From assembly GCF_030464365.1 (NCBI RefSeq), contig NZ_VCYI01000007.1, positions 1-64,000 on the forward strand: a stretch of 64,000 nucleotides of DNA, read 5' to 3'. The notes under the pieces were generated by a model that worked only from the letters and a program-made list of their open reading frames with translations, was not told where the DNA came from and made no database searches. Of the stretch, positions 51,840 to 64,000 are shown one piece after another. How positions within the stretch are numbered: the first letter of the stretch is position 1; each line of letters starts with the position of its first letter. A program made the position numbers and the translations under genes. Source of the stretch: Methanoculleus methanifontis. GTDB taxonomy: Archaea > Halobacteriota > Methanomicrobia > Methanomicrobiales > Methanoculleaceae.

Positions 51840-54097
51840 ACTACGTCTCCCACCCGCTGATCCGGCCAGAAAGCATCGAAGAACGGCGGTATCAACTCTC
51901 CATCGCGCTCAGGGCGCTTGATGGGAACACGATGGTCGTCCTCCCGACGGGGCTCGGGAAGACGGCCGTCGCGCTCATCGTCGCGGCGTCCCGCCTCTAT
52001 TCTCACCGGGGGAGAGTGCTCGTGCTTGCGCCCACAAAGCCCCTGGTCGAGCAGCACCTCCGTTTCTTCAAACAGTTCCTGCTCATCCAGAACGGTTCCG
52101 AGCCGGATGAGCCCGATTTTGCCATGTTCACCGGCGACACCTCCCCGGCGGAGCGGACGCGGGCCTGGGAGGCGTGCCGGGTCTGTTTCGCCACCCCGCA
52201 GGTGATCAAGAACGACTGTCTTGCAGGGAGGTACAGCCTCGCCGATGTCGTACTGCTGGTCGTGGACGAGTGCCACCGGGCGGTGGGGAACTACGCCTAC
52301 GTCTTCCTCGCCGGGCACTACTGCACCGCGGCTAAAGACCCCCTGCTGCTCGCGATGACCGCCTCGCCCGGCGGGGATCCGGCGAAGGTGCAGGAGGTCT
52401 GCGACAACCTGCATATCGAGGCGGTCGAGACCCGGGTGGAGACCGACGAAGATGTCCGGCCCTACATCCACGAACGCGACATCCAGTACGTCGACGTCTA
52501 CCTGCCCGAAGAGCTGCAGGCGGCGCTCGTCGTCCTTCGGGGGCTCGTGGAGTCGCGTCTTGGCCGGCTCGCGAAACTCAACTTCCGCGTCCCGAAACCG
52601 GACAAACTCTCGATGAAGGCGCTCAACGCCTTGAACGCCCAGATCCAGCAGCGTATACGGACACGCGATCCATCGGCGTTCATCGCGGCGTCCCTGCACG
52701 CCGAGTGCATGAAGCTCCGGCATGCCATATCGCTTGCCGAGACGCAAGGGAGCGAGGCGCTCAAGCACTACCTCGCCCGGCTCGGTGCGGAAGGAGTCTC
52801 GAGCGCAGGGAGCAAGGCGAGCAAGCGCCTCGTCGCCGACCCCGCCTACAAAAACCTCATCGAGGCCGCCGGCGGCTGGAAGGAGGAACTGCACCCCAAG
52901 GCTTCAATCGTCCGCGAACTGGTGCGGGCGCAGCTTGCAGCGCACCCCGAGAGCCGGATCATCGTCTTCGCCACGTACCGCGACACCGTCCAGACGCTCG
53001 TGGATACGCTCACCGCTGCCGGCATCGCCTGCGAGCGGTTCGTCGGCCAGGCGTCCCGGGACGCAGAGCGGGGGCTCTCGCAGAAGGAGCAGATCGCGAG
53101 CCTCGCCCGGTTCCGGGAGGGCGAGTTCAGGTGCCTGGTCGCGACCTCTGTGGGCGAGGAAGGGCTCGACGTCCCCTCGACGGACATGGTGATCTTTTAT
53201 GAGGCCGTCCCCTCAGAGATCCGGAGCATCCAGCGGAAAGGTCGAACCGGGAGAAGCGGCAGCGGCACGATCGTCGTGCTGGTGACGAAAGGCACGTCCG
53301 ATGAAGCGTTCCGGTACGTGAGCCAGAGCCGGGAGCGGGCGATGGTGACGGAGATCAAGGGGATGAGCACCGCACCCGCTCCCCCACCCGCTCCCGCACC
53401 TGCCCCGGCCGTCTCGTCCGCAACCAGGCAGGCGGACATCCTCTCGTTTGCTCCGGCTGGGCCGGCAATCACCATCGACGACCGAGAGACGTCGTCGCGG
53501 GTCGTCGGACGCCTGCACGAACTCGGGGCATCGATCGCGCTGGAGCGTCTCGAGGTCGGCGACTACGCCATCGGCGACCGCATCCTCGTGGAGCGCAAGA
53601 CCGTGCAGGACTTCATGAACACCCTCGTCGAGCGCGACCTCTTCGGGCAGATCAAGGCGATGGCCGACGCGGTGCCGCGTCCCGTCCTGATCATCGAAGG
53701 AGAGGGCGACCTCTATACGGTGCGAAACATCCACCCGAACGCTATCCGGGGCACGCTTGCGGCCATCACGGTCGATATGGGTGTCGCGCTGATACGCACA
53801 CGGGATGCGGACGACACCGCCGAGACACTTTATGTGCTTGCACAGCGGGAGGGGAGCGAGCGGGGAGAGCGGAAGGTGCACCCGAAGAAGTCTTACCGCT
53901 CGGTTCGTGAAGAGCAGGAGTACGCGCTTGCTGCGTTCCCGAACGTCGGTCTAAAGAGCGCCCGTCTCCTCCTCGAACACTTCGGCTCGCTCAAGGCGAT
54001 CATCGATGCCGAACCGGAGGAACTGGCGGCGGTGCACGGGATCGGGGAAAAAACCGCCCGTGCGATATGGGATCTCGCCCGCAGGCCTTACCGCTGA
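51836..54097 (+). CDS. hef: Hef: XPF/ERCC4-type helicase-nuclease
   Basis: 753 residues. The SF2 helicase (about 1-500) has VLPTGLGKTAVALIV, VVDECHRAVGNYAY (DECH box), AMTASPGG, and the last motif QRKGRTGRSGSG. A low-complexity Ala-Pro linker (about 505-540) joins it to an XPF nuclease with IDDRET, GDYAIGDRILVERKTVQDF (G-D-Y-x(4)-D, E-R-K), all catalytic residues present. Tandem helix-hairpin-helix at the end (NVGLKSARLLLEHFG, VHGIGEKTARAIWDLA). Hef handles stalled forks and branched DNA. It follows glyS with an overlap. Confidence 0.96.
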   Translation: MNYVSHPLIRPESIEERRYQLSIALRALDGNTMVVLPTGLGKTAVALIVAASRLYSHRGRVLVLAPTKPLVEQHLRFFKQFLLIQNGSEPDEPDFAMFTGDTSPAERTRAWEACRVCFATPQVIKNDCLAGRYSLADVVLLVVDECHRAVGNYAYVFLAGHYCTAAKDPLLLAMTASPGGDPAKVQEVCDNLHIEAVETRVETDEDVRPYIHERDIQYVDVYLPEELQAALVVLRGLVESRLGRLAKLNFRVPKPDKLSMKALNALNAQIQQRIRTRDPSAFIAASLHAECMKLRHAISLAETQGSEALKHYLARLGAEGVSSAGSKASKRLVADPAYKNLIEAAGGWKEELHPKASIVRELVRAQLAAHPESRIIVFATYRDTVQTLVDTLTAAGIACERFVGQASRDAERGLSQKEQIASLARFREGEFRCLVATSVGEEGLDVPSTDMVIFYEAVPSEIRSIQRKGRTGRSGSGTIVVLVTKGTSDEAFRYVSQSRERAMVTEIKGMSTAPAPPPAPAPAPAVSSATRQADILSFAPAGPAITIDDRETSSRVVGRLHELGASIALERLEVGDYAIGDRILVERKTVQDFMNTLVERDLFGQIKAMADAVPRPVLIIEGEGDLYTVRNIHPNAIRGTLAAITVDMGVALIRTRDADDTAETLYVLAQREGSERGERKVHPKKSYRSVREEQEYALAAFPNVGLKSARLLLEHFGSLKAIIDAEPEELAAVHGIGEKTARAIWDLARRPYR

Positions 54098-54462
54098 CCC
54101 AGTCTCGCGAGGGCTCTGGCGCCCCGCTCGACCGCCTTCATCAGGGTCAGGCACTCGTCGGGCCTCTGTTCTCCCCTGATCCGTTCGCAGAGGTGGACGA
54201 TCGTCCGCTCGATCTCCACGGCAGCCTCGCCCTGCGGCTCCCGTGCGGCCGGTGCCGGTGGCTGTCCGGTTTCCGGGGCCGGTGCAGGCGGCTCCGGTTC
54301 GGGAAGAGGTTCTTCTGAAGCAGCAAGCGGGCAGACGACGCACTGTGTCTCCCCCTTATACTCAAAGAGGGGGTAACCGCAGACCTTACAGGATTTAGCG
54401 AGCATTTTTCCTCCCTTAAGGAGATACTCGGCCATGACTTCGTCAGCCTGATCAGCCGTCAT
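54088..54462 (-). CDS. UPF0148 zinc-ribbon protein
   Basis: 124 residues. EVMAEYLLKGGKMLAKSCKVCGYPLF, then C-x(2)-C in CVVC, forms a four-cysteine zinc ribbon like Sjogren's syndrome/scleroderma autoantigen 1. A Pro/Glu-rich linker (about 50-85) leads to a C-terminal helix. Function is unknown. It overlaps the 3' end of hef by ten bases. Confidence 0.88.
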   Translation of the reverse strand: MTADQADEVMAEYLLKGGKMLAKSCKVCGYPLFEYKGETQCVVCPLAASEEPLPEPEPPAPAPETGQPPAPAAREPQGEAAVEIERTIVHLCERIRGEQRPDECLTLMKAVERGARALARLGQR

Positions 54463-54484
54463 TTTGTTGAACTCCCTTAATGAA

Positions 54485-54493
54485 CTTATATAT
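54485..54493 (+). promoter_or_regulatory. TATA box of the UPF0147 gene
   Basis: CTTATATAT lies 36-44 bases before the ATG at 54529, and GAGGGGT at about 54515-54521 is a good ribosome binding site. Confidence 0.5.
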
Positions 54494-54528
54494 GTCTGGA
54501 TGCCATTAATAATAGAGGGGTAATTCTA

Positions 54529-54792
54529 ATGGCAAGTCCAGACGAAACAATACGGATCTGCATCCAGATGCTGCAGAATATCAGTGAGGATTCCACCATT
54601 CCAAGAAATATCCGGCGCGTCGCAGACTCGACCAAATCGATTCTCCAGGATGACTCCAGGAGCATTGGTCTTCGCGCCGCAACCGCAATCTCTATGATCG
54701 ACGAGATCAGCAACGATCCGAACATGCCGGTCCACGCGCGGACTCGCATCTGGGAACTGGTATCTCAACTCGAAACGGTACCTCTTGACTAA
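54529..54792 (+). CDS. UPF0147 family small protein
   Basis: 87 residues, all helical. [31 protein letters not shown] and [34 protein letters not shown] fit UPF0147, an archaeal-only family of unknown function. A TATA box and ribosome binding site precede the start. Confidence 0.9.
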   Translation: MASPDETIRICIQMLQNISEDSTIPRNIRRVADSTKSILQDDSRSIGLRAATAISMIDEISNDPNMPVHARTRIWELVSQLETVPLD

Positions 54793-54907
54793 ATCACTCA
54801 TTCTTCCCGAGCGATTCCGGTGAAGGCCGGAAGCAGGGCGATACTATCCGGGTTGCCGGCAACACTGTACCCCTTTTGCCCGTCTTGCGGTAATCGGGCC
54901 GTGTACC

Positions 54908-55321
54908 TCAGCCCGTGACAGTGACGTAGACCGTCCGCTCGCGTCTCGACCGCACGTCGAGTTCCAGGAGGACGATCTGTTGCCAGGTGCCGCACGCGAG
55001 CGCACCGCCGATGACCGGGACGGTGAGCGACGGGCCGACGATCGCTGCCCTGACGTGGGAGCGGCCGTTGCCGTCGCCCCACGCCGCATCGTGGGCGTAG
55101 GGGATATCGGCCGGGGCGATGACCGAGAGCGCCCGGGAGAGATCGGAGAGCACGCCCGGCTCGTACTCAATGGTGGTGACGGCGGCGGTCGAGCCCGCGA
55201 CGAAGACGTTTGCGAGCCCTTCCCGAACACCGCTCTCGGTGACTGCCTGCGCCACCCTGGGCGTGAGGTCGACAATCTCCCCCTCGCCGTGCGTATCTAC
55301 TTTTATCGTCGTACGAAACAT
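54908..55321 (-). CDS. YjbQ/UPF0047 secondary thiamine-phosphate synthase-like protein
   Basis: 137 residues from the ATG at 55321. IVDLTPRVAQAVTESGVREGLANVFVAGSTAAVTTIEYEPG and the C-terminal PVIGGALACGTWQQIVLLELD are the UPF0047 core. The usual H-x(3)-H-N-D region reads AHDAAWGDGNGRSHV, with asp and his that may bind metal. The family can make thiamine phosphate in place of ThiE. It appears to extend much further upstream only because a repeat is open in the same frame. Confidence 0.88.
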   Translation of the reverse strand: MFRTTIKVDTHGEGEIVDLTPRVAQAVTESGVREGLANVFVAGSTAAVTTIEYEPGVLSDLSRALSVIAPADIPYAHDAAWGDGNGRSHVRAAIVGPSLTVPVIGGALACGTWQQIVLLELDVRSRRERTVYVTVTG

Positions 55322-55424
55322 CACAGACACCTCATCCGAACGTCCTGTTGTCCTCCGGCCGGATAAAACCCGCGGAAAAGATGGTGGTACGGCGTGCCAG
55401 ATCCGGCACGTTACGGGGACGGTT

Positions 55425-55610
55425 CCCGGTGCGGAGTGCGACGGGTCATGGGGCCGGAGCATGAGCACCGCAGGTGCGGGGAACGACTGCCGGGAGCGTA
55501 GCGGACGGCGGGAGTTTGAGCACCGCAGGTGCGGGGGAGGAGGCCGGAGGCCAGGAGGAGTGCGACGGGCCATGGGGCCGGAGCACGAGAAAAAAGGTCG
55601 TCCCGGGGAC
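55425..55610. repeat. Palindromic mosaic array upstream of yjbQ
   Basis: Two copies of GAGTGCGACGGGYCATGGGG, CCGGAGCAYGAG appear at about 55434 and 55555, with GCACCGCAGGTGCGGGG and GGAGTTTGAGCACCGCAGGTGC between. GCACC-gca-GGTGC and GGCCC-atg-GGGCC arms pair. Outside this array, the 488-base gap from 55322 to 55809 shows AT-rich sequence downstream of gyrA and no gene. Confidence 0.82.
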
Positions 55611-55809
55611 AGGCCAGGTCTGGCACCAGCCTCATCAGGGAAAGGATGAAGATCGGAACAGGGTTTCAACAGAGCCGAATTCTAACCTTTTTGGGAGGGT
55701 CTCGGCTCGAGACCGTGCCCTTCAGTCCGTTGCATCCTCTGTTTACCGGTCTCACCGGGCCGAGAAAAAGAAGTTTTTGTGGTATTTTCAGGCTGGGGAT
55801 GAAGAGGCA

Positions 55810-60244
<4,435 letters not shown>

Positions 60245-60396
60245 TCACAGTATATATTGGTTTTATAAGCACTTATATTGTATGGCTCTGAGAAATCCTC
60301 TGATTTGAGGATATCCTGCAACTTTACGATTAGATGGGGCTCCGATGCAGGTGTGCCCGGGAAGCCCCGGTTATGGACGGAGAGCATACGCTCCCG

Positions 60397-60711
60397 TTAA
60401 TCGTATTTTCCCGTATCCGGATCGGGTATCCCGAGTTCTTTGTCGACCGCGATCGCGAGCCGGTTGAGAACCCGTTTCACGTCGGCCGCATCTTCCTTGT
60501 CCAGTGTGCCGGGCTGGTGCCAGATCACCTGTTTGCGGAGCCGCTCGACGAGTTCCTCGATCTCGGTTCCCCGGAACTGCTCCGGCACCATGAAGTCGTT
60601 GAGATGATCTGCGGCGCCGTAGAACGCTCGCTCGGGAGGCAGACCGAAGTGCCGTGAAAGCAGCATCAGGTTGACGACGAACCCTCTGCCGAATTCGCTC
60701 TTTGGGGGCAT
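60397..60711 (-). CDS. Small helical protein of unknown function
   Basis: 104 residues from 60711 (MPPKSEFGRGF); starts at 60726 or 60855 would add a variable N-terminal tail. Sequence FVVNLMLLSRHFGLPPERAFYGAADHLNDFMVP is helical with aromatic residues, followed by EIEELVERLRKQVIWHQPGTLDKEDAADVKRVLNRLAIAVDKELG, possibly a helical bundle. No family is recognised. It lies upstream of gyrB on the same strand with a 200-base gap. Confidence 0.6.
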   Translation of the reverse strand: MPPKSEFGRGFVVNLMLLSRHFGLPPERAFYGAADHLNDFMVPEQFRGTEIEELVERLRKQVIWHQPGTLDKEDAADVKRVLNRLAIAVDKELGIPDPDTGKYD

Positions 60712-60865
60712 ACTATCCCTATACATCGCCGGGGAATATGAACGATCTGGTTTTTCTCGTATGTCGAAGGTGTCCCGGGAAACGGTTCCGGGTCTGCGAT
60801 GTTGCTCATGCTTCTGCATTTGCATTCGGTTGTCTCTTTTAATTGCACCTGGCACGGATTTCGAG

Positions 60866-60980
60866 GGGGCTGCGCACTTCGCACCTGGCGGTGCTCACGC
60901 TCACTGTGTTCGCGCCTCTAAGCCTCACGGCCTCTCGTGCTCCCGCCCCCGCACCTGACGGTGCTCAAGCTCCTATCCTA
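60866..60980. repeat. Palindromic mosaic array adjoining element D
   Basis: TTCGCACCTGGCGGTGCTCACGCTC, then CCTCTAAGCCTCACGGCC, and CCGCACCTGACGGTGCTCAAGCTCC. The GCACC-GGTGC arms, with loops tggc and tgac, repeat twice. The array ends close to the left end of element D, as the mosaic does in copies A, B and C where it lies inside the element. Confidence 0.75.
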
Positions 60981-60994
60981 CGCGCAGTCTACAT

Positions 60995-61124
60995 CCCGTG
61001 CACGGCTTCCCAGTGACTATCGCCATTTGGGGAGGGGCTGACGGGGAGGGGGGAATATTCCCCCCTCCCCTGTCCCCACCCCCCTGCGTGGCGATAGCCA
61101 CCACGGTCCACTGGATCGGGCTTT
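60995..61124 (+). repeat. Inverted-end intergenic element, copy D (shortest)
   Basis: Left end CCCGTGCACGGCTTCCCAGTGACTATCGCCA (to 61025), right end TGGCGATAGCCACCACGGTCCACTGG (from 61089). The interior is only the G-tract hairpin: GGGGAGGGGCTGACGGGGAG and CCCCCCTCCCCTGTCCCC. With no mosaic inside, this copy defines the minimal element of about 130 bases with 12-bp inverted ends TGGCTATCGCCA. Confidence 0.82.
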
Positions 61125-61272
61125 TCCTCGCTATAGTTGCATTGTTGTCGTTGGTATCCCGGAATCGCTTTGACGAGAAGAGGTAATGCCTGCAACACGC
61201 AAGTAAGCCATTTCAGGCTCTGGACGCTTCAACAGGGACCGAATTTGATTGGCAAGGTAACATCGCACTCAC

Positions 61273-62088
61273 CTACGGCTGCCCATAGATCAGCACCGTC
61301 GAAAGCACGATGAAACCCAGCGTCGCGGCGAAGAAGACGGTCTCTCCGGTGCGGAGGGGTTTTTTCCTGATATACAGACTGGCGTTTGCCCCGTATCCCC
61401 GGCAGAGCATGCTCGTGTAGGTGCGCTCGCCCTGCTCGTAGGACCGGATGAAGATCGTCCCGACCGTGTAGCCTACCTGGTGCAGCCGGTATTGATAGGG
61501 GAGGGTGCGGTCGAGGGGATCGAAACACCGGGTCGCCATTGCGGTCCGTATCCTCGTAAACATCTCGGCAAAGACGAAGATGTAGCGGACCGTCATCACG
61601 AGCGTGAGGGTGAACTCCCGGGGCAGGCCGAGCCTCCCCGCCGCCTCGATCATGTCCTGCATCTTTGTCGTCGACGAGAGCAGGATGATGAACGATACGC
61701 TGACGACGAACTTCACGAGGAGGATCGACGCGAACTCCACCGACTCCGCGTAGACCTCGATCCCGAAGGGAAGGGTCGCAACTGTATGGAAAACATCGTA
61801 ATATGGATTTTTTACGAATACTTGGAACGCGACCAGGAAGATGCCGAACAGCAGGATGAGCGCGAGCCTTTTCAAATAGATAACCGGTGAGAGGCGCGAT
61901 GCGGCCCAGAGTACGGCGACGAGAGCGAAGAGGACGGCACCGACCGCGTAGACCCTCGTCGAGTACGGCACGGCTACGATGGCCACGATGGCGGCGAGGG
62001 CTATGAGGAGTTTTATCCGTGCATCCAGCCGGTGGATGATGCTTGTTCGGTAAGCATACCTCTCGATGAAGTAGAGGTCGTCGATCAT
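61273..62088 (-). CDS. cbiQ: ECF cobalt/nickel transporter T component
   Basis: 271 residues. Five to six hydrophobic helices, the N-terminal FIERYAYRTSIIHRLDARIKLL and the T-component coupling motifs in AAGRLGLPREFTLTLVMTVRY and RCFDPLDRTLPYQYRLH, followed by AMLCRGYGANASL (A-R-G-type helix near the end). It forms the coupling unit with CbiO for cobalt or nickel uptake. The ATG overlaps the cbiO stop. Confidence 0.92.
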   Translation of the reverse strand: MIDDLYFIERYAYRTSIIHRLDARIKLLIALAAIVAIVAVPYSTRVYAVGAVLFALVAVLWAASRLSPVIYLKRLALILLFGIFLVAFQVFVKNPYYDVFHTVATLPFGIEVYAESVEFASILLVKFVVSVSFIILLSSTTKMQDMIEAAGRLGLPREFTLTLVMTVRYIFVFAEMFTRIRTAMATRCFDPLDRTLPYQYRLHQVGYTVGTIFIRSYEQGERTYTSMLCRGYGANASLYIRKKPLRTGETVFFAATLGFIVLSTVLIYGQP

Positions 62089-62918
62089 GCTCTTCTCACG
62101 TAGGCGTCGAGGAACGACTTCTTCGCGTCCTCGTAGGTGTAGGCCATCTCGATGGCGACGCCGTTCTCCCGGAGCGACCGGATCAGTTTCGGTATGGGCG
62201 GCACGTCGAGCCTTGTCCGGGTGAGGAGTTCCGGCCGGGTGAAGACCTCTTCGACCGTCCCGGAGCCCACGATCGTTCCCCTATCCATTACGTAGATGTA
62301 GTCCGCCATCTCCGCAACGAGGCCGAGATGATGGGTCGAGAAGACCACCGTCATACCGTACTCCTCGGGCAGCCGGTTGACGAACGCCACGAGATCGGCG
62401 ACACCCTGCGGATCGAGCCCCGCGGTCGGTTCGTCGAGCACCAGCACCTGCGGCTCCATCGCGAGGATGCCGGCAATGGCAACCCGTTTCTTCTCGCCGC
62501 CCGAGAGGTGGTGCGGCACGCGCTCGCGCAGGTCCTCGATCCCGAGGAGGTGCAGGGCCTCCTCGATGCGGTGGGTGACCGTCTCGTCGTCGAGACCGAG
62601 GTTCGTCGGGCCGAACGCAACGTCCTGCTCCACGGTGGGGGAGAAGATCTGGTCGTCGGGGTTCTGGAAGACAAGCCCGACAAGTTTGCGCACCTCGCGG
62701 ACGTTCTCCCTCGTGATAGGCTCGCCCCTGACCAGCACCTCGCCGGACGTGGGTTTGAGGATGCCGTTGAAGTGCTTGAAAAGCGTGCTCTTCCCTGCAC
62801 CGTTCGGCCCGATGACGGCGATGCGGGACTTTCGCTCCGCAACGAAGTTCACGCCCTCGAGGGCGCGGACGTCGCCGCGGTAGATATGGGTGAGGTCGCG
62901 AGTCTCGAGCAGGTGCAT
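62085..62918 (-). CDS. cbiO: ECF cobalt/nickel transporter ATPase
   Basis: 277 residues. ABC ATPase motifs: IGPNGAGKSTLFKHF (Walker A), VFQNPDDQIFSPTVEQDVAFG (Q loop with ECF signature), HHLSGGEKKRVAIAG (ABC signature), VLVLDEPTAGLDPQG (Walker B) and STHHLGLVAEM (H loop). It is first in the cbiO-cbiQ pair, not preceded by an intact cbiM. Methanogens need cobalt and nickel for corrinoids and F430. Confidence 0.94.
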   Translation of the reverse strand: MHLLETRDLTHIYRGDVRALEGVNFVAERKSRIAVIGPNGAGKSTLFKHFNGILKPTSGEVLVRGEPITRENVREVRKLVGLVFQNPDDQIFSPTVEQDVAFGPTNLGLDDETVTHRIEEALHLLGIEDLRERVPHHLSGGEKKRVAIAGILAMEPQVLVLDEPTAGLDPQGVADLVAFVNRLPEEYGMTVVFSTHHLGLVAEMADYIYVMDRGTIVGSGTVEEVFTRPELLTRTRLDVPPIPKLIRSLRENGVAIEMAYTYEDAKKSFLDAYVRRA

Positions 62919-62945
62919 GATGGCAAAATGTGGGTTTTCAGGTAT

Positions 62946-63240
62946 CTAGTTATCGGGCCGTGCGGAGACCCTGGCAACGGTGAATACCAGCACCAGCGCC
63001 AGAATCGTGCCGATCACGGCCGCAAGCATTTATCCGGGCTTATCCATGCCGGGGATGTTGTAGTCTGGTATGAACGCTTCGTACGAGAAGTCGTTCTCGG
63101 TCGCGGCGATTGCCTGCTCCTCTGCGGTGCCGGCGGCGACCACGGCGACCACGGCGACCACCGGTATCTTCTCCTCTCCCACCGAACGCCGTGGCCACCG
63201 CCGGGCGAGAGCGATGAAGATGAGGGCGATGACCCATTGG
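62946..63240 (-). pseudogene. Broken PDGLE/CbiN-like gene of the cobalt transporter
   Basis: On the minus strand a stretch ending SYEAFIPDYNIPGMDKPG stops with TAA at about 63030. The same frame resumes at once with MLAAVIGTILALVLVFTVARVSARP to the TAG at 62946-62948, a membrane helix of the right size for the C terminus of the PDGLE family. The upstream part includes AAGTAEEQAIAATEN where P-D-G-L-E should stand, and a 9-bp repeat expansion (VVAVVAVVAAG). An in-frame stop and a missing family motif suggest decay. cbiM is also absent here. Confidence 0.6.
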
Positions 63241-63319
63241 TATAAATGCGTCAGGATATGCTCAGTGCACCTGATTGTATTGCTTCTTTGTGCAAATACT
63301 GTCAGGCAATACGCCAGCA

Positions 63320-64000
63320 TCAATCAGTGAGAATCCGGCGTACCCCTGATGCGAAAAGTATGCCCATTGCCCTGGCCAATGCGGGTTTCAGGGCGAGTTT
63401 GCGGAGCAGGGTGCCCGGCCGATCCATGTCGCCGTGCTCCACGATCGTCCTGATGAGGTCCGGGTTGTCGAGGGCCCGGCAGAGGCGGTCGATATCCTCC
63501 GGGGTCATCTTCTGCCGCATGCGAAGCGCCTTCATCCCGATATCGAGTTCTTTCCCGAAATCATCCTTCCAACGCCGCTCGTAGTCGCGGAGGCTCCCGT
63601 CGTCGAACGCCCCGCGCGCTACGCACTCCGCCGCGACGGCGGCGGCGTGTTTCGCCGACCGGATGCCGGTGTAGACCCCTCCGCCCGACGTGGGCTTCGC
63701 GAACCCCGCCGCGTCGCCGACGAAGAGTGCCCGGCGGCCATAGGTCTGCGGCATGACTCCGAGCGGGATGACTCCGCTCGCGAGGTGGAGCGAATTTTGC
63801 CCGTACCGGGAGATGAACCGGTCGAAGTGGTCTTTCGCGTGCTCCCGGGCACAGAGGCCGATACGTGCCCGGGTCGCCGAGACCGGGATCACCCACCCGA
63901 AGAAATCGGGCGAGGCGTTGGGGTGGAGTTCCACGTAGCGCGGGTCCATCTCGTGGGGAACCTCCGCCTGCACCCCGGCGAGGTAGAGCACAGGGCGCTG
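63320..64000 (-). CDS. Geranylgeranyl reductase family protein, N terminus beyond the window
   Basis: The frame is open to base 64000, so only the C-terminal part of about 227 residues is seen. FFGWVIPVSATRARIGLCA and ALFVGDAAGFAKPTSGGGVYTGIRSAKHAAAVA, with the GDAAG-type FAD motif, are hallmarks of the archaeal digeranylgeranylglycerophospholipid reductase group, which saturates lipid chains with FAD. The final part (about 150-220) is helix-rich. Whether this copy acts on lipids is not shown. Confidence 0.85.
   Translation of the reverse strand, partial: QRPVLYLAGVQAEVPHEMDPRYVELHPNASPDFFGWVIPVSATRARIGLCAREHAKDHFDRFISRYGQNSLHLASGVIPLGVMPQTYGRRALFVGDAAGFAKPTSGGGVYTGIRSAKHAAAVAAECVARGAFDDGSLRDYERRWKDDFGKELDIGMKALRMRQKMTPEDIDRLCRALDNPDLIRTIVEHGDMDRPGTLLRKLALKPALARAMGILFASGVRRILTD

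Larger units (their letters stand above)
60712..61272. other. 561-base gap occupied by repeats
   Basis: The gap between the small gene and cbiQ contains a mosaic array (60866-60980), element copy D (60995-61124), and an AT-poor tail without a gene. No promoter for cbiQ is needed here since it reads the other way. No other feature is seen. Confidence 0.5.

Noticed and set aside
55322-55669. N-terminal extension of YjbQ
   Set aside because: The frame is open through a palindromic mosaic array; the conserved family start is at 55321.

Overview
The window looks like a piece of a euryarchaeal methanogen chromosome, most probably order Methanomicrobiales and close to Methanoculleus. This placement is inferred from content, not from a database search. 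Archaeal markers are PCNA, the primase large subunit, Hef, Alba, S17e, CobY, the archaeosine enzyme RaSEA, an archaeal-type glycyl-tRNA synthetase, UPF0147/UPF0148 proteins and TATA-type promoters with short leaders. Bacterial-type DNA gyrase (gyrAB) and RecQ are also present, as is common in this order. Genes are densely packed, mostly in short operons with stop/start overlaps, and several starts are TTG or GTG supported by good ribosome binding sites.

Layout. 1-750: tail of an IS5-like transposase that interrupts a lipoprotein gene. 1-5.4 kb: a membrane glycosyltransferase, a GT2-GtrA fusion, an M20 peptidase and an unknown gene. 5.7-7.2 kb: moaA and rlmE. 7.4-14.1 kb: an information-processing and lysine block (pcn-priL; an HD hydrolase; thiN, rps17e, dapA, dapB, ferredoxin, asd, albA). 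14.8-18.2 kb: a compact set of radical SAM protein, methyltransferase and two transferases resembling the 'rSAM/selenodomain-associated' families. 18.2-21.9 kb: a DUF373 protein, a coiled-coil protein, and ftsZ behind a small ribbon-helix-helix gene (cdrS-ftsZ2 arrangement). 22.1-27.3 kb: cobD, cobY, archaeal ornithine cyclodeaminase, RaSEA, a secreted protein and tRNA-Ser. 27.3-49.8 kb: accessory and housekeeping genes (flavoproteins, nucleases, recQ, nadE, sensor kinase, a stress-protein/GNAT fusion, secreted proteins, PhoU-like regulator, DUF389 protein, rhodanese) with several decayed genes. 50-60.2 kb: glyS-hef, UPF0148, UPF0147, yjbQ, gyrB-gyrA. 60.4-64 kb: an unknown gene, cbiQ and cbiO, a broken PDGLE/CbiN-like gene and a geranylgeranyl reductase that runs off the right edge.

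The most unusual content is non-coding. Long intergenic gaps (about 5.4, 28.2, 32.3-33.0, 46.4, 47.7-48.3, 55.4 and 60.9-61.1 kb) are built from a mosaic of short palindromes joined by constant linkers such as CTCCGG and CGTCGCA. The palindrome arms change together from copy to copy while still pairing. Four of these gaps also carry a larger element bounded by TGGCTATCGCCA-type inverted ends around a G/C-tract hairpin; one copy is inverted. A 90-bp stretch of the same mosaic sits in frame inside the HD hydrolase gene and adds 30 residues just before its first metal-binding histidine. This behaviour recalls Rickettsia palindromic elements, but the sequence is unrelated as far as I can tell by eye. 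It is the best candidate here for an undescribed system.
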